From the NCBI GenBank assembly GCA_963701715.1, contig CAVPAX010000004.1, positions 372,001 through 436,000 on the forward strand: 64,000 nt of DNA, given 5' to 3'. The position numbers and the translations under genes were made by a program. Shown here in pieces: positions 42,394-51,372 of this stretch. The stretch comes from Methylotenera_A sp963701715. GTDB lineage: Bacteria > Pseudomonadota > Gammaproteobacteria > Burkholderiales > Methylophilaceae. Each line of letters opens with the position of its first letter. Position 1 is the first letter of the stretch. Below the pieces are notes generated by a model. That model did no database searches and was not told where the DNA came from. It was given only the letters and a program-made list of their open reading frames with translations.

Positions 42394-43965
42394 ATGTCCA
42401 AAATAAATATGACAACCCATAAAGTCGGCCGAAACGATCCGTGCCCGTGCGGCAGCGGCAAAAAATATAAACATTGTTGCGAGCAATCCGGCACGCCCAC
42501 CCAAATCGCGCCGACTGGCTTCTTGCCGCAACAAGCCCTACGAACCGCCATGGCGCAACATCAATCTGGCAACCTTCCTCAGGCAGAATTGCTTTATAAG
42601 CAAGTGCTGCAGGCCTTACCCGATCAGCCTGACGCCTTACATTTGCTGGGACTCATTTCCAAACAAAAAGGCGAGCTGAAAACCGCTGTGCAGCTGATGC
42701 GCAAGGCACTCAATTTCAACCCGAATTACGTTGAGGCTTATGTGAATTTGGGTGCGACTTTGCAAGAACAAAATAATTTCACCGAAGCTGCCGATTGTTA
42801 TCGCAAAGCACTCTCGCTACGCCCTAATTATGCCGAGGTGCACAGCAATCTGGGTGTGGTGCTAAAAGCTCAAGAAAACTTGCATGAATCTGCACAAAGC
42901 TTCATCCGTGCGCTAGAGCTTAACCCAAGTTCTGCCGAGACTTTCGCGAACCTGGATGCGCTGTTGAAAGAGATGGCCGCTCCAGACGAGGCGCTGATTT
43001 ATTACCGCAAGGTGCTAGAAATTTCTCCTACCAATATCGCCGCGCAGCAAGGCGAATATTTAGCACTAAGCCGCACCGTGCCTGAGTGGCATGTGCCGAT
43101 GATGAACGAGAAAAACCGCAACCAGGCATATTTTGATGCGCTTAAAGCCGTGATTAAACGTGATTCAAATGTGTTCGAAATCGGTACCGGCTCTGGGCTA
43201 CTGGCAATGATGGCGGCCAAACTGGGCGCCAAACAAGTCACCACCTGCGAAGCCGTCCCGCTGATTGCTGAAACGGCGCAGCAAATCATAAAAGACAACA
43301 AATTCGAAAAAAACATCAAAGTGATTGCTAAAAAATCTATCGATGTCGAAATTGATAAAGACATACCTGAACAATCCGATATTCTGGTTTCAGAGATATT
43401 TTCCAGCGAATTATTAGGCGAGTATGTGCTGCCAAGCCTGGAAGATGCCAAGCGCCGCTTACTGAAGCCGCAAGGCAAGGTAATTCCATCTGCGGGAAGC
43501 ATTATGATTGCACTTTTTACCGGCGATGATATCAGGCGTAATTTAATCGTGGAGGACTCGTTCGGATTTAATCTGCAGCGTTTTAATACCATCGTTTCAA
43601 AGAAACGCATGATCGCCAGGAACGACCTGAACATTGAGTTATTGAGCGATGGCATCGAAGCGTTTGATTTCGATTTTGAGAATAACGACCACTTTCCTGC
43701 CGAAAAGAAAATCTTAAAAATTGCCGTCAAAAAAGCCGGCCTTTGCTACGGTCTTGTACAATGGATGAAACTGGATATGAATGGTGATCAAAAAGTGATG
43801 TTTGAAAATCACCCGTCACAAACCTCAAAAGTCTCTAATTGGCAACAATGCGCCTATTTGTTTGATGCGCCGATTGATGTAAAAGCCGGGCAGGTTGTGG
43901 TGGTAAATGCAGCGCACAACCGCGCTGTACCTTGGTTTTATTTGAAAGAAATTCTAGCCAAATAA
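42394..43965 (+). CDS. SEC-C/TPR/PRMT7-9-like protein arginine methyltransferase
   Basis: This 523-residue multidomain protein is unusual for a bacterium. Residues 11-30 form a SEC-C zinc motif (CPCGSGKKYKHCC, Cys17, Cys19, His27, Cys28/29). Residues ~45-210 are about five TPR repeats. From residue ~228 it becomes a class I methyltransferase with HVPMMNEKNRNQAYFDAL, SAM motif I FEIGTGSGLLAMMA (261-274), the acidic post-I CEAVP (Glu286), and VSEIFSSELLGE (Glu334 to Glu343), matching the double-Glu region of PRMT7. The last ~150 residues fit the PRMT beta-barrel. It likely methylates arginines (or similar side chains) of a partner bound by the TPRs. Start: ATG at 42394 (AAGG nearby); TTG 42379 and ATG 42409 are alternatives. 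Divergent from cstA. Confidence 0.8.
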   Translation: MSKINMTTHKVGRNDPCPCGSGKKYKHCCEQSGTPTQIAPTGFLPQQALRTAMAQHQSGNLPQAELLYKQVLQALPDQPDALHLLGLISKQKGELKTAVQLMRKALNFNPNYVEAYVNLGATLQEQNNFTEAADCYRKALSLRPNYAEVHSNLGVVLKAQENLHESAQSFIRALELNPSSAETFANLDALLKEMAAPDEALIYYRKVLEISPTNIAAQQGEYLALSRTVPEWHVPMMNEKNRNQAYFDALKAVIKRDSNVFEIGTGSGLLAMMAAKLGAKQVTTCEAVPLIAETAQQIIKDNKFEKNIKVIAKKSIDVEIDKDIPEQSDILVSEIFSSELLGEYVLPSLEDAKRRLLKPQGKVIPSAGSIMIALFTGDDIRRNLIVEDSFGFNLQRFNTIVSKKRMIARNDLNIELLSDGIEAFDFDFENNDHFPAEKKILKIAVKKAGLCYGLVQWMKLDMNGDQKVMFENHPSQTSKVSNWQQCAYLFDAPIDVKAGQVVVVNAAHNRAVPWFYLKEILAK

Positions 43966-43969
43966 CGCC

Positions 43970-44013
43970 GCCCTGCAGACCTCATGGATATTGGTTTGCA
44001 GGGCATGCTTTTT
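43970..44013. terminator. Bidirectional terminator between the methyltransferase and radC genes
   Basis: GCCCTGCAGACC (43970-43981) pairs with GGTTTGCAGGGC (43993-44004) with one mismatch, followed by ATGCTTTTTT on the plus strand. It closes convergent genes and contains repeat copy 2. Confidence 0.8.
43972..44002. repeat. Dispersed 31-bp palindromic element, copy 2
   Basis: It starts CCTGCAG and ends TGCAGG and has CATGG at the same position as copy 1 (7329-7359). The two share 24 of 31 bases without gaps, 36 kb apart, both at convergent gene ends. Confidence 0.5.
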
Positions 44014-44016
44014 TAC

Positions 44017-44691
44017 TTAAAGCAAGCCTTTATCCGAAAACGACAGCGTATTATTCCCCGCCACTATAAAATGATCCAGCACCCGCACATCGACTAGAGC
44101 CAGTGCCTGCTTTAAACTTTGAGTCAATAACTCATCCGTCCGGCTTTGTTGCGCAATGCCAGAAGGATGATTGTGTGCAAAAATCACCGAAGCCGCATTG
44201 TGATGCAGGGCGCGTTTCAACACCTCGCGCGGATAAACGCTGGTCTCTTTCAGGCTGCCGCTGAACATTTCCTCGCTCGCAACCAGGCGGTTTTGCGTAT
44301 CTAAAAATAGCACCATGAACACCTCGCGCGTAACGCTACCCAACTTTAGCACTAAGTAATCGCGCACCGCTTGCGGAGATTTGAATACGTCGCGTTGCTG
44401 CAATTGCTCGTTTAGCGCACGGCGACTCATTTCAAAAATGGCCTGCAACTGCACGTATTTGCTGGTACCTATGCCATGCACTTTGCTTAATTCAGCTTCG
44501 TTCGCGGCGAATATACCGTTAAGGTTGCCAAACTGATTGAGTAAATCACGCGCCAAATCGACTGCGCTTTTGCCAGTGACCCCTACGCGCAGAAAAATCG
44601 CCAGCAACTCGGCGTCAGATAAAGCTTCCGCCCCGAGCTCGATTAATTTCTCGCGCGGACGTTCGCTGGCTGGCCAGTCAGTAATAGCCAT
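44017..44691 (-). CDS. radC: RadC/MPN-domain protein
   Basis: This 224-residue protein of the RadC family has an N-terminal helix-hairpin-helix region (SKVHGIGTSKYVQLQ) and a C-terminal MPN/JAB domain with the metal-binding HNHPSG and a preceding Glu. Despite the name, a role in DNA repair is doubtful; metalloprotease or nuclease activity has been proposed for relatives. It sits nine bases after a predicted zinc metallopeptidase gene on the same strand, and the pair is divergent from coaBC. Confidence 0.9.
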   Translation of the reverse strand: MAITDWPASERPREKLIELGAEALSDAELLAIFLRVGVTGKSAVDLARDLLNQFGNLNGIFAANEAELSKVHGIGTSKYVQLQAIFEMSRRALNEQLQQRDVFKSPQAVRDYLVLKLGSVTREVFMVLFLDTQNRLVASEEMFSGSLKETSVYPREVLKRALHHNAASVIFAHNHPSGIAQQSRTDELLTQSLKQALALVDVRVLDHFIVAGNNTLSFSDKGLL

Positions 44692-44700
44692 TTATATTCC

Positions 44701-45465
44701 TTATTTCAACCAACCAATTTCGTACGCAGTTTTTTCACCAATCAGCGTTTGTGCTAAGCTTTTCGGTATTTCTGCCTGCGTCTCACTTATCGGTACGCGC
44801 CCACCCATCAGCTCAGCAAAGTCCTGCGGGTAGCGTGGCGATTTGTCGGGTTCGGCAAAACCATCAGGATAAATAGGGGTGCCATTACTTAAATCATATT
44901 TATCAGTCGCAGTGAGTGTATGCAACAGTTCATGCGCAGTAACCACCAAGTTTTGCTTGGCATAACTTTTATCACCAAACAGATTGACACGCCCTATACG
45001 GCCTTTATTTAACGCCGTGGAGTGCGACAATGCAGGATTTGTAACAGGATCGTGATATAGTAAATAAAGCCTGATATCCGGCTTAACGTTGACTTTTGGG
45101 CTGTTACTCCAGGCAAACCATCGAAATTTCAGGCTCCAAATAATATTACTGAGCATGCTGCCGCCATTGGGTGGAGCGGGCGGAATTTCTCTCACAACTT
45201 CACCCAACTGCACTTCTATAGGGCGTCGCATGCCTAAGTTATAGCGCGCGCCTTCTTCCGCAAAATACTCAGCTATAGGCTCAAAATCTTCGTGGGTAAG
45301 CGTTTTAATGTAATTGGCAACCTCGTCGCTACTATCCGCATTAATCGGGTAAACTGCGACATAAAAGTTATCTTTCCAATCCAAATCGGCATTAGCCAGC
45401 AAAGTCTGCTGAACAACTGTCGCTAGAGTCAGTAATAAAATAATAATTCTTAGGTTGCGCCACAT
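44701..45465 (-). CDS. Exported metzincin-like metallopeptidase, uncharacterised
   Basis: This 254-residue protein has an N-terminal hydrophobic segment (residues ~7-24), so it is exported or membrane-anchored. It carries HELLHTLTATD (His178, Glu179, His182, Asp188), which fits the metzincin pattern HExxHxxGxxH/D with the Gly replaced and Asp as third ligand, as in snapalysin. A Met in ELMGG about 28 residues on could be the Met-turn. The substrate is unknown. It lies directly upstream of radC in an apparent two-gene operon. The peptidase assignment rests on the motif only. Confidence 0.65.
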   Translation of the reverse strand: MWRNLRIIILLLTLATVVQQTLLANADLDWKDNFYVAVYPINADSSDEVANYIKTLTHEDFEPIAEYFAEEGARYNLGMRRPIEVQLGEVVREIPPAPPNGGSMLSNIIWSLKFRWFAWSNSPKVNVKPDIRLYLLYHDPVTNPALSHSTALNKGRIGRVNLFGDKSYAKQNLVVTAHELLHTLTATDKYDLSNGTPIYPDGFAEPDKSPRYPQDFAELMGGRVPISETQAEIPKSLAQTLIGEKTAYEIGWLK

Positions 45466-45531
45466 AAATTTGATAGGGATATAACTCTATTTTCGTATTA
45501 AAATGAAAGCATTACATAAATCATAGCAAAA

Positions 45532-46706
45532 ATGCAAAAAAACAAATCAATCGTATTAGGCATTACAGGCGGCATTGCAGCTTATAAATCGGCAGAGCTC
45601 GTTCGCCTATTAGTAAAGGCCAATATTGATGTGCAAGTGGTAATGACCGAAGCTGCTTGCCAGTTCATTACGCCAATCACCATGCAAGCACTGTCTGGAA
45701 AGCCCGTGTTTATTGGCATGTGGGATGCATCCATTCCCAATGGCATGCCGCATATCGAATTAAGCCGTATGCAGACGCTATTGTAATTGCACCCGCCAGT
45801 GCCGATTTTATCGCTAAGCTGGCGCATGGCCGTGCTGATGACTTGCTATCGACGCTTTGCCTGGCACGCGATTGTCCTTTGCTGGTTGCGCCTGCAATGA
45901 ATAAACAAATGTGGGAGAACCCTGCCAGCCAGCGCAATATCATACAGCTAAAAGCTGATGCTATTAGTATTTTAGGGCCTGATAGCGGCGAGCAAGCTTG
46001 CGGGGAAGTGGGCTTGGGGCGCATGCTAGAAGCCGAAGACTTGTTATGCCTGATTGAAGCGCACTTTCAGCCCAAATTGCTTTTGGGTAAGAAAGTGATG
46101 GTCACCGCAGGCGCCACATTGGAAATGATAGACCCGGTGCGCGCTATCACCAATTTAAGCAGTGGGAAAATGGGCTACGCAATAGCTCAAGCAGCGCAAG
46201 AAATGGGTGCGGAAGTCACTTTAATAAGCGGGGCGAGTCCGCTAAAACCACCTTTAGGTATAAATATTATTTCTGCTACAAGTGCAGATGCAATGTACCA
46301 AAGCGTGATGCACCATATTGCAAAACAAGATATTTTTATTGGTGTTGCGGCAGTATCTGACTACAGCCCTACAAAAATAAATGAACAAAAAATCAAAAAA
46401 AGTGAATCATCACTTACGCTGGAGCTATCTAAAACAAAAGATATTCTGGCTGATGTTGCCAGCTTGCCTAATGCACCATTTTGCGTAGGATTTGCTGCAG
46501 AAAGTGAAAACCTACTAGAACATGCTGAAGCCAAACGACAAGCAAAGAAATTACCTCTAATAGTCGCGAACTTAGCCGCTGACGCGATGGGCAGCGACGA
46601 AAACAGTGTCACCTTGCTGGATAAAAATGGGGCACATCCCTTGGAACGTGCCCCAAAAATTGAAATTGCCAGATTGCTGTTACAGCATATAGTGAGCATG
46701 CCATAA
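45532..46706 (+). pseudogene. coaBC: coaBC, bifunctional pantothenate-pathway enzyme, frameshifted
   Basis: CoaBC joins cysteine to 4'-phosphopantothenate (CoaB) and decarboxylates the product (CoaC) in coenzyme A synthesis. The N-terminal flavin-binding CoaC part begins MQKNKSIVLGITGGIAAYKSAELV and proceeds to IELSR, where a base is missing at about 45768; frame 0 then ends at a TAA at 45784. The next frame continues with ADAIVIAPASADFIAKL, PAMNKQMW, ACGEVGLGRM and the CoaB domain GKKVMVTAGATLEMIDPVRAITN to 46706. Adding one base (probably G, giving Asp) restores a ~391-residue protein. The enzyme is essential in most bacteria, so a sequencing error is the likeliest cause. Confidence 0.9.
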
Positions 46707-46719
46707 TTCAGGTTATAAA

Positions 46720-48924
46720 TTAAAATTTATATGCTGCACTTAAGCCAAGTAACCAATTGCGTGTTGGTGCAGCCTCATAAAAACGCTGATTACCATCCGC
46801 CACACGCACGGAGCCAACATATTCCTGATCAAAAATATTTTCTATGCGCACGAACTCGGCAAACTTCCAATTGTTTACAGTTTGACTAAGTCCGCCGCGC
46901 CAATTAAACACGGTGTAGCTATCCGCTTTGCCATCTGCAGAATTAAAACTCACGTTGGTATCACTGCTTTTACGCATTTCCAGTGCCGTACTAAAACCTG
47001 TAGGTTGATGTTTCCAAGAAACCTCACCATACAAATTATAACGATATGTCCCAGGGATTTTGCTGCCTGATGCAATAGTTTCAAAATCACCTGCAACGCC
47101 AAAACGACAGCTGGTGCCATTCGGAAAAGGTGTTTGACAAGCACTAAAGGAATCAGTAAATTTTGCATCAAGCAGTGTATAGGCTAAATATAGCCTTACA
47201 TCATGTGGCAATTGACTGTCCAAGCTTAGCTCTAATCCCTTACGTTCAGAAGTAGGCACATTGCGATAAGTTGTACGTCCACCTTGTGAGGTTGCAACAA
47301 CAATTTCGTCATCTGTATCAATTTTGAACAAAGCAGCATTCACAAGAGTATTAGTCCCAACAAACGCTTTTGCACCAACTTCGTATTGGCGGCTCTTAGC
47401 TGGCTTAAGATCAAGGTTCAATCCTGATTTATTAAAGTCTGGATTGTAAGCCATCTCAACAAATGTCGGCGTTTCAAAACTTTCGCCAACATTTGCAAAT
47501 AGATTAACGCTATCCGTCAACTTAAAAACAGTACCAAGTACAGGTGTCGTTTCTGAAAAATCAACTGAGCCACTGTCATTACCATTGCCTGTAGCAATAT
47601 AATGGTCTTTAGTTTTAAAGCTCACTCGACTATGACGCACACCACCGCTTACAGACCAACTTGGAAGAATATCTAATGAAGCTTGTGCATATTGGTCAAA
47701 ATTCCTAGCCTCATTTTTTTCATCTCGACGCAATATTCCTTTAACGCCCAATGTAGTGCCTATGAAGTTTTGATATCCTGTACGGTCATCATTCATCAAG
47801 TCATAATTCAAACCTACAGTAAAATTAAACGGCTTGCTGGCTAACTCGCCTTTGTGTGACCACCGTGCATCAATACCGCCAAAACTACGATCAATTACAG
47901 CCACACCGCCACCATTCCTTTGAAAACCCGGCGCAGACGTTTGTGCGGCAACAGACACAGATTGAAATTGTTCATTATCACGCTGCCCATAATACGCCAT
48001 TAGACGAGCTGTATCATTCGAAGTAAGGTTGTGTTCTAAAGTTGCGCCAACCTGCTGATGGTCACGAGAAACACGTGTATTAAACAATTCAGAGTTAGTG
48101 CCCGCCTGTTCGCGGTCAGCTTTTAGTTGCGCTGCAGTCAACCCTTGTGGGTCTTCGTTTTCTGGCTGATCTAGTGCAGTAGCAACTACTGTCAACTTGG
48201 TATCATCGTTAATATTAAAGTTTATCTTGCCATGCAAGGTATCTCGACGCGTGTCAGATTGGTCACGATAGCCATCACTACGATAAGTATTAGCATTAAT
48301 AATATAATCAAAGCCATCACCGCTATCGCTAAAACCTATGCTTTCGCGACGTGTGTTATAGCTGCCAAATGTGATGCCGCCTGAAAGTGTTGGATCCTTT
48401 TCGCCATCTTTGGTAAAAATCTGCACCACGCCGCCCGATGAGTTGCCATATAGTGCCGAGAATGGTCCACGCAGGTATTCCACGCGTGAAGCGGTATCTA
48501 AATTAAACGTACCCGTCTGACCTTGCCCGTCTGGCATAGTCATTGGAATACCATCGGCATACAGCCGCACACCACGTACCCCGAACGCTGAACGTGCACC
48601 AAAACCACGGACCTGAATCGCCAAATCTTGCGCCGGATTATTGCGATTGTTAATGACAATGCCAGGAACACGGCTTGAAGACTCAGACAAATTAACCTTG
48701 AGTTGACCTTCTTGAATTTGCTCCGCATCAGTCGAATCAATCGACATCGGCAAATCAAAACTGTTTTGCTCAACACGGGTGCCAGTCACAACAATAGGTG
48801 CAGCTACAATGGTGCTCGCCTGTTCAGTTGACACTGCTTCATCAGCAATTACAGGTAGTGCTAAGCTTATAAGTCCAGCTAATGCCAGCTTGCTAGATAA
48901 TTTTTTTATTCTAAATACATGCAT
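46720..48924 (-). CDS. TonB-dependent outer-membrane receptor
   Basis: This 734-residue receptor has a signal peptide (to about residue 27), a TonB-box-like IVVTGTR, a plug domain (RVPGIVINNRNN, VRGFGARSAFGVRGVRLYADGIPMT, EYLRGPFSALYGNSSGG) and a 22-strand barrel ending in aromatic YKF. It imports a siderophore, vitamin or other ligand, using TonB energy. The substrate is not determinable here; no cobalamin riboswitch or clear Fur box was found in the 125 bp upstream. It ends 14 bp after coaBC, convergently. Confidence 0.9.
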   Translation of the reverse strand: MHVFRIKKLSSKLALAGLISLALPVIADEAVSTEQASTIVAAPIVVTGTRVEQNSFDLPMSIDSTDAEQIQEGQLKVNLSESSSRVPGIVINNRNNPAQDLAIQVRGFGARSAFGVRGVRLYADGIPMTMPDGQGQTGTFNLDTASRVEYLRGPFSALYGNSSGGVVQIFTKDGEKDPTLSGGITFGSYNTRRESIGFSDSGDGFDYIINANTYRSDGYRDQSDTRRDTLHGKINFNINDDTKLTVVATALDQPENEDPQGLTAAQLKADREQAGTNSELFNTRVSRDHQQVGATLEHNLTSNDTARLMAYYGQRDNEQFQSVSVAAQTSAPGFQRNGGGVAVIDRSFGGIDARWSHKGELASKPFNFTVGLNYDLMNDDRTGYQNFIGTTLGVKGILRRDEKNEARNFDQYAQASLDILPSWSVSGGVRHSRVSFKTKDHYIATGNGNDSGSVDFSETTPVLGTVFKLTDSVNLFANVGESFETPTFVEMAYNPDFNKSGLNLDLKPAKSRQYEVGAKAFVGTNTLVNAALFKIDTDDEIVVATSQGGRTTYRNVPTSERKGLELSLDSQLPHDVRLYLAYTLLDAKFTDSFSACQTPFPNGTSCRFGVAGDFETIASGSKIPGTYRYNLYGEVSWKHQPTGFSTALEMRKSSDTNVSFNSADGKADSYTVFNWRGGLSQTVNNWKFAEFVRIENIFDQEYVGSVRVADGNQRFYEAAPTRNWLLGLSAAYKF

Positions 48925-49049
48925 GATTTAATAACCCCTTTAATATTGAGGTAATTCTACTTGCAACCCTAATCTGCCACCATAGTGATTTTCTTGATTT
49001 TAGTGTTTAATGTCACATTCCTTATTAACCTTTAATAAATTAAAGAACC

Positions 49050-49502
49050 ATGTCCATCACAGTAGACTTAAAGATTTTAGACAATCGCCTACATCATATG
49101 ATGCCAGCCTATGCCACACCCGGCTCTGCAGGGCTAGATTTGCGTGCCTGCATTGAGCACACGCAAACCATTCAGCCGGGTGAAACGGTGATGATTCCAA
49201 CTGGCATGGCGATTCATATCGACAATACTTATTATGCTGCGTTGATTCTGCCTCGCTCTGGCTTGGGACATAAGCATGGCATTGTGCTAGGCAATTTGGT
49301 TGGGTTGATCGATTCTGACTATCAGGGCCAGTTACTGGTTTCGTGCTGGAATCGCGGTAAAGAGGCGTTTATTCTTAACCCGATGGAACGCATTGCACAG
49401 TTGGTGATTGTGCCTGTGGTGCAGGCCGACTTCCATCTGGTGGACGAATTTACAGTATCTGAGCGTGGTGATGGTGGTTTTGGCAGTACAGGCAAACATT
49501 AA
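49050..49502 (+). CDS. dut: dUTP pyrophosphatase
   Basis: This 150-residue trimeric dUTPase hydrolyses dUTP to dUMP, keeping uracil out of DNA and feeding dTMP synthesis. All five motifs are present: PGSAGLDLRA, PRSGLGHKHG, GLIDSDYQGQL, ERIAQLVI, and the C-terminal RGDGGFGSTG that closes over the active site. It is divergent from the TonB receptor and followed by the ribosomal L28/L33 genes under their own promoter. In many proteobacteria dut sits beside coaBC, as it nearly does here. Confidence 0.97.
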   Translation: MSITVDLKILDNRLHHMMPAYATPGSAGLDLRACIEHTQTIQPGETVMIPTGMAIHIDNTYYAALILPRSGLGHKHGIVLGNLVGLIDSDYQGQLLVSCWNRGKEAFILNPMERIAQLVIVPVVQADFHLVDEFTVSERGDGGFGSTGKH

Positions 49503-49554
49503 CAGCAAAACACCAAATAATCCCCATTTTTAACAGCAAAATCCTATATTTAGG

Positions 49555-49584
49555 TTGAAATAAATCTATGTTTCGTACTATAAT
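49555..49584 (+). promoter_or_regulatory. Sigma-70 promoter of rpmB-rpmG
   Basis: TTGAAA (49555-49560) and a perfect TATAAT (49579-49584) are separated by 18 bp; the leader to rpmB is about 33 bases. Confidence 0.7.
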
Positions 49585-49623
49585 TGCGGTCTTTCGCAAA
49601 AAGCAAAGTATTTGGAGATAACC

Positions 49624-49860
49624 ATGGCACGTGTATGTCAGGTAACAGGCAAAAAGCCGATGGTGGGTAACAATGTTTCTCACGCGCAAAACAAAACAAA
49701 ACGCCGTTTTTTACCTAATTTGCAAAATCGCAAGTTCTGGGTAGAAAGCGAAAATCGCTGGGTGAGCATGCGTATTACTAACGCTGCTTTACGCACGATT
49801 GATAAAAACGGTATTGATTCGGTGCTTGCAGAGATGCGTGCAGCCGGTCAAAAAATCTAA
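49624..49860 (+). CDS. rpmB: 50S ribosomal protein L28
   Basis: This 78-residue L28 begins MARVCQVTGKKP, with the family's NNVSHAQNKTKRRFLPN. The start is ATG 49624, six bases after GGAG; the open frame reaches 49612. Only one Cys is present, so this is the zinc-free (C-minus) form. rpmG follows 12 bases later. Confidence 0.97.
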   Translation: MARVCQVTGKKPMVGNNVSHAQNKTKRRFLPNLQNRKFWVESENRWVSMRITNAALRTIDKNGIDSVLAEMRAAGQKI

Positions 49861-49872
49861 GGATATTGAATC

Positions 49873-50028
49873 ATGCGCGAAAAAATTAAATTAGAATCAA
49901 GTGCTGGTACAGGCCACTTTTATACCACCACAAAAAACAAACGCACGATGCCAGAAAAAATGGAAATCAAAAAGTTTGATCCAGTGGTACGTAAACATGT
50001 GATGTATAAAGAAACTAAACTTAAATAA
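49873..50028 (+). CDS. rpmG: 50S ribosomal protein L33
   Basis: This 51-residue L33 is short and easily missed. It reads MREKIKLESSAGTGHFYTTT and has KKFDPVVRKHVMYKE at the C-terminus. No cysteines occur, so it is the zinc-independent form, consistent with the neighbouring L28. AGGATATTGA precedes the ATG, and a strong terminator follows. Confidence 0.97.
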   Translation: MREKIKLESSAGTGHFYTTTKNKRTMPEKMEIKKFDPVVRKHVMYKETKLK

Positions 50029-50045
50029 GCAATTGTTTAAGTAAT

Positions 50046-50073
50046 AAAAAAACCCGCAACTGCGGGTTTTTTT
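50046..50073. terminator. Bidirectional terminator after rpmG
   Basis: CCCGCA and TGCGGG form the stem around a short loop, flanked by A7 on the left and T7 on the right. It serves rpmBG and the convergent MscS gene. Confidence 0.9.
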
Positions 50074-50100
50074 ACGCTCATTAGCTCGTGTCACTTAAAT

Positions 50101-51369
50101 TCACGGATTGCTTAATATGCGAATCTCGCGTTGAGGATATGGAATAGATATATTATTTTCTTGAAAAACGCGCCATACCTCCAGATAAATCTCAGACTGC
50201 AAGACCGCCGACCCCTCTTCAGGGTCTGGTATCCAAATTGATAATGTTAAATCAATTCCACTTTCACCGAATCCTTTGATGAGAACTGCAGGCTCTGGAG
50301 TTTTTAAAACACGTGTGTGTTGCACCGCAATATCTAAAATCAGCTTCATTGCTATTTCTAAAGGGCTGTCATAGCTTATTTGAACAGGCATCTGCACTCT
50401 AGCCTTGTGTTCAGAAAAAGAGTGATTAACTACTGAATTAATAATTAATGATTCATTAGGAATAATGACCTCAGTTCCATCCAACTTCCGCAACACAAGA
50501 TAACGTGTTCGTAAATCGCTCACTACTCCATAATGAGAATCGACAGTAATCACATCACCGATATGCATGGATTTATCCAGTAACAAAATGAACCCACTAA
50601 CATAATTACTGGCAATACGCTGCAGGCCAAATCCCAGGCCAACACCTAGTGCGCCACCGAATACCGAGAGCAAGGTTATATCTAACCCTACAGCCGATAA
50701 CGCGATAAGCGTAGCAACAAATAGCAACACGATGCGAATGAGCTTAATTAAAACGACCCGAAAATTGACGTTTACCTGTTCTGCACGCATCAATTTATTT
50801 TCCAATAGCCGGCTAAGCCATAATGCAATGAAAATTGTAACAATTACTGTCAGCAATGCCTGTAACACCAGCAATAAATTCACTGGGTTTTTACCGATAT
50901 TAAAACGCATATCTTCAAGGCTCTGTATCAGTTGGGGAAGTACTCCGGTAAGATGTAACGCTAATATCCCCCAAATACTCCAAGCAATCACACTTTCAAG
51001 TGCTTTAAGCCAGCCGCCTGGCGAGAACAAATAGCGGACAAAATACACTATTAAGCGGATAGCTGCCATGGCGATAAATAACCGACTGGCTAATTGCAAC
51101 AGACCTGTATGTTGCGAGTCGGCCAATATTAATTGGCTAAGCAACACAAATATTAAACATGACATCGGGAACAGTACGCGATTGATGCCGCCTATTGCGA
51201 GCTTCCAGTGCTCCGGCGCGCGTTGCATCACGTATCTGCGCAAAGCGCCATTAACCAGCCACGCAGTAGTTACCGCGGCAATAATAATGGCCAATTGCCA
51301 GAACACTACAGGAGTGCTCATATCGGCTTGTATTTCTTGCCAAATCAGCTGAATTTCGTTATTCATCAT
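50101..51369 (-). CDS. MscS-family mechanosensitive channel
   Basis: This 422-residue inner-membrane protein has about five hydrophobic segments before the pore-forming helix, GGALGVGLGFGLQRIASNYVSGFILL, followed by the beta domain (IHIGDVITVDSHYGVV-type) and C-terminal cytoplasmic cage. It relieves hypo-osmotic stress. It is longer than E. coli MscS (286 aa) because of extra N-terminal segments, closer to YbdG or YnaI forms. mgtE lies upstream with a 3-bp gap, so the two form an operon. Confidence 0.9.
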   Translation of the reverse strand: MMNNEIQLIWQEIQADMSTPVVFWQLAIIIAAVTTAWLVNGALRRYVMQRAPEHWKLAIGGINRVLFPMSCLIFVLLSQLILADSQHTGLLQLASRLFIAMAAIRLIVYFVRYLFSPGGWLKALESVIAWSIWGILALHLTGVLPQLIQSLEDMRFNIGKNPVNLLLVLQALLTVIVTIFIALWLSRLLENKLMRAEQVNVNFRVVLIKLIRIVLLFVATLIALSAVGLDITLLSVFGGALGVGLGFGLQRIASNYVSGFILLLDKSMHIGDVITVDSHYGVVSDLRTRYLVLRKLDGTEVIIPNESLIINSVVNHSFSEHKARVQMPVQISYDSPLEIAMKLILDIAVQHTRVLKTPEPAVLIKGFGESGIDLTLSIWIPDPEEGSAVLQSEIYLEVWRVFQENNISIPYPQREIRILSNP

Positions 51370-51372
51370 GAG

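Noticed and set aside
45760..45790. Programmed -1 frameshift in coaBC
   Set aside because: There is no X-XXY-YYZ slippery site and no clear downstream pseudoknot; a missing base gives the homologous residue.
48925..49049. Cobalamin riboswitch or Fur box upstream of the TonB receptor
   Set aside because: The 125-bp gap is too short for a cobalamin riboswitch, and no good 19-bp Fur dyad was visible.
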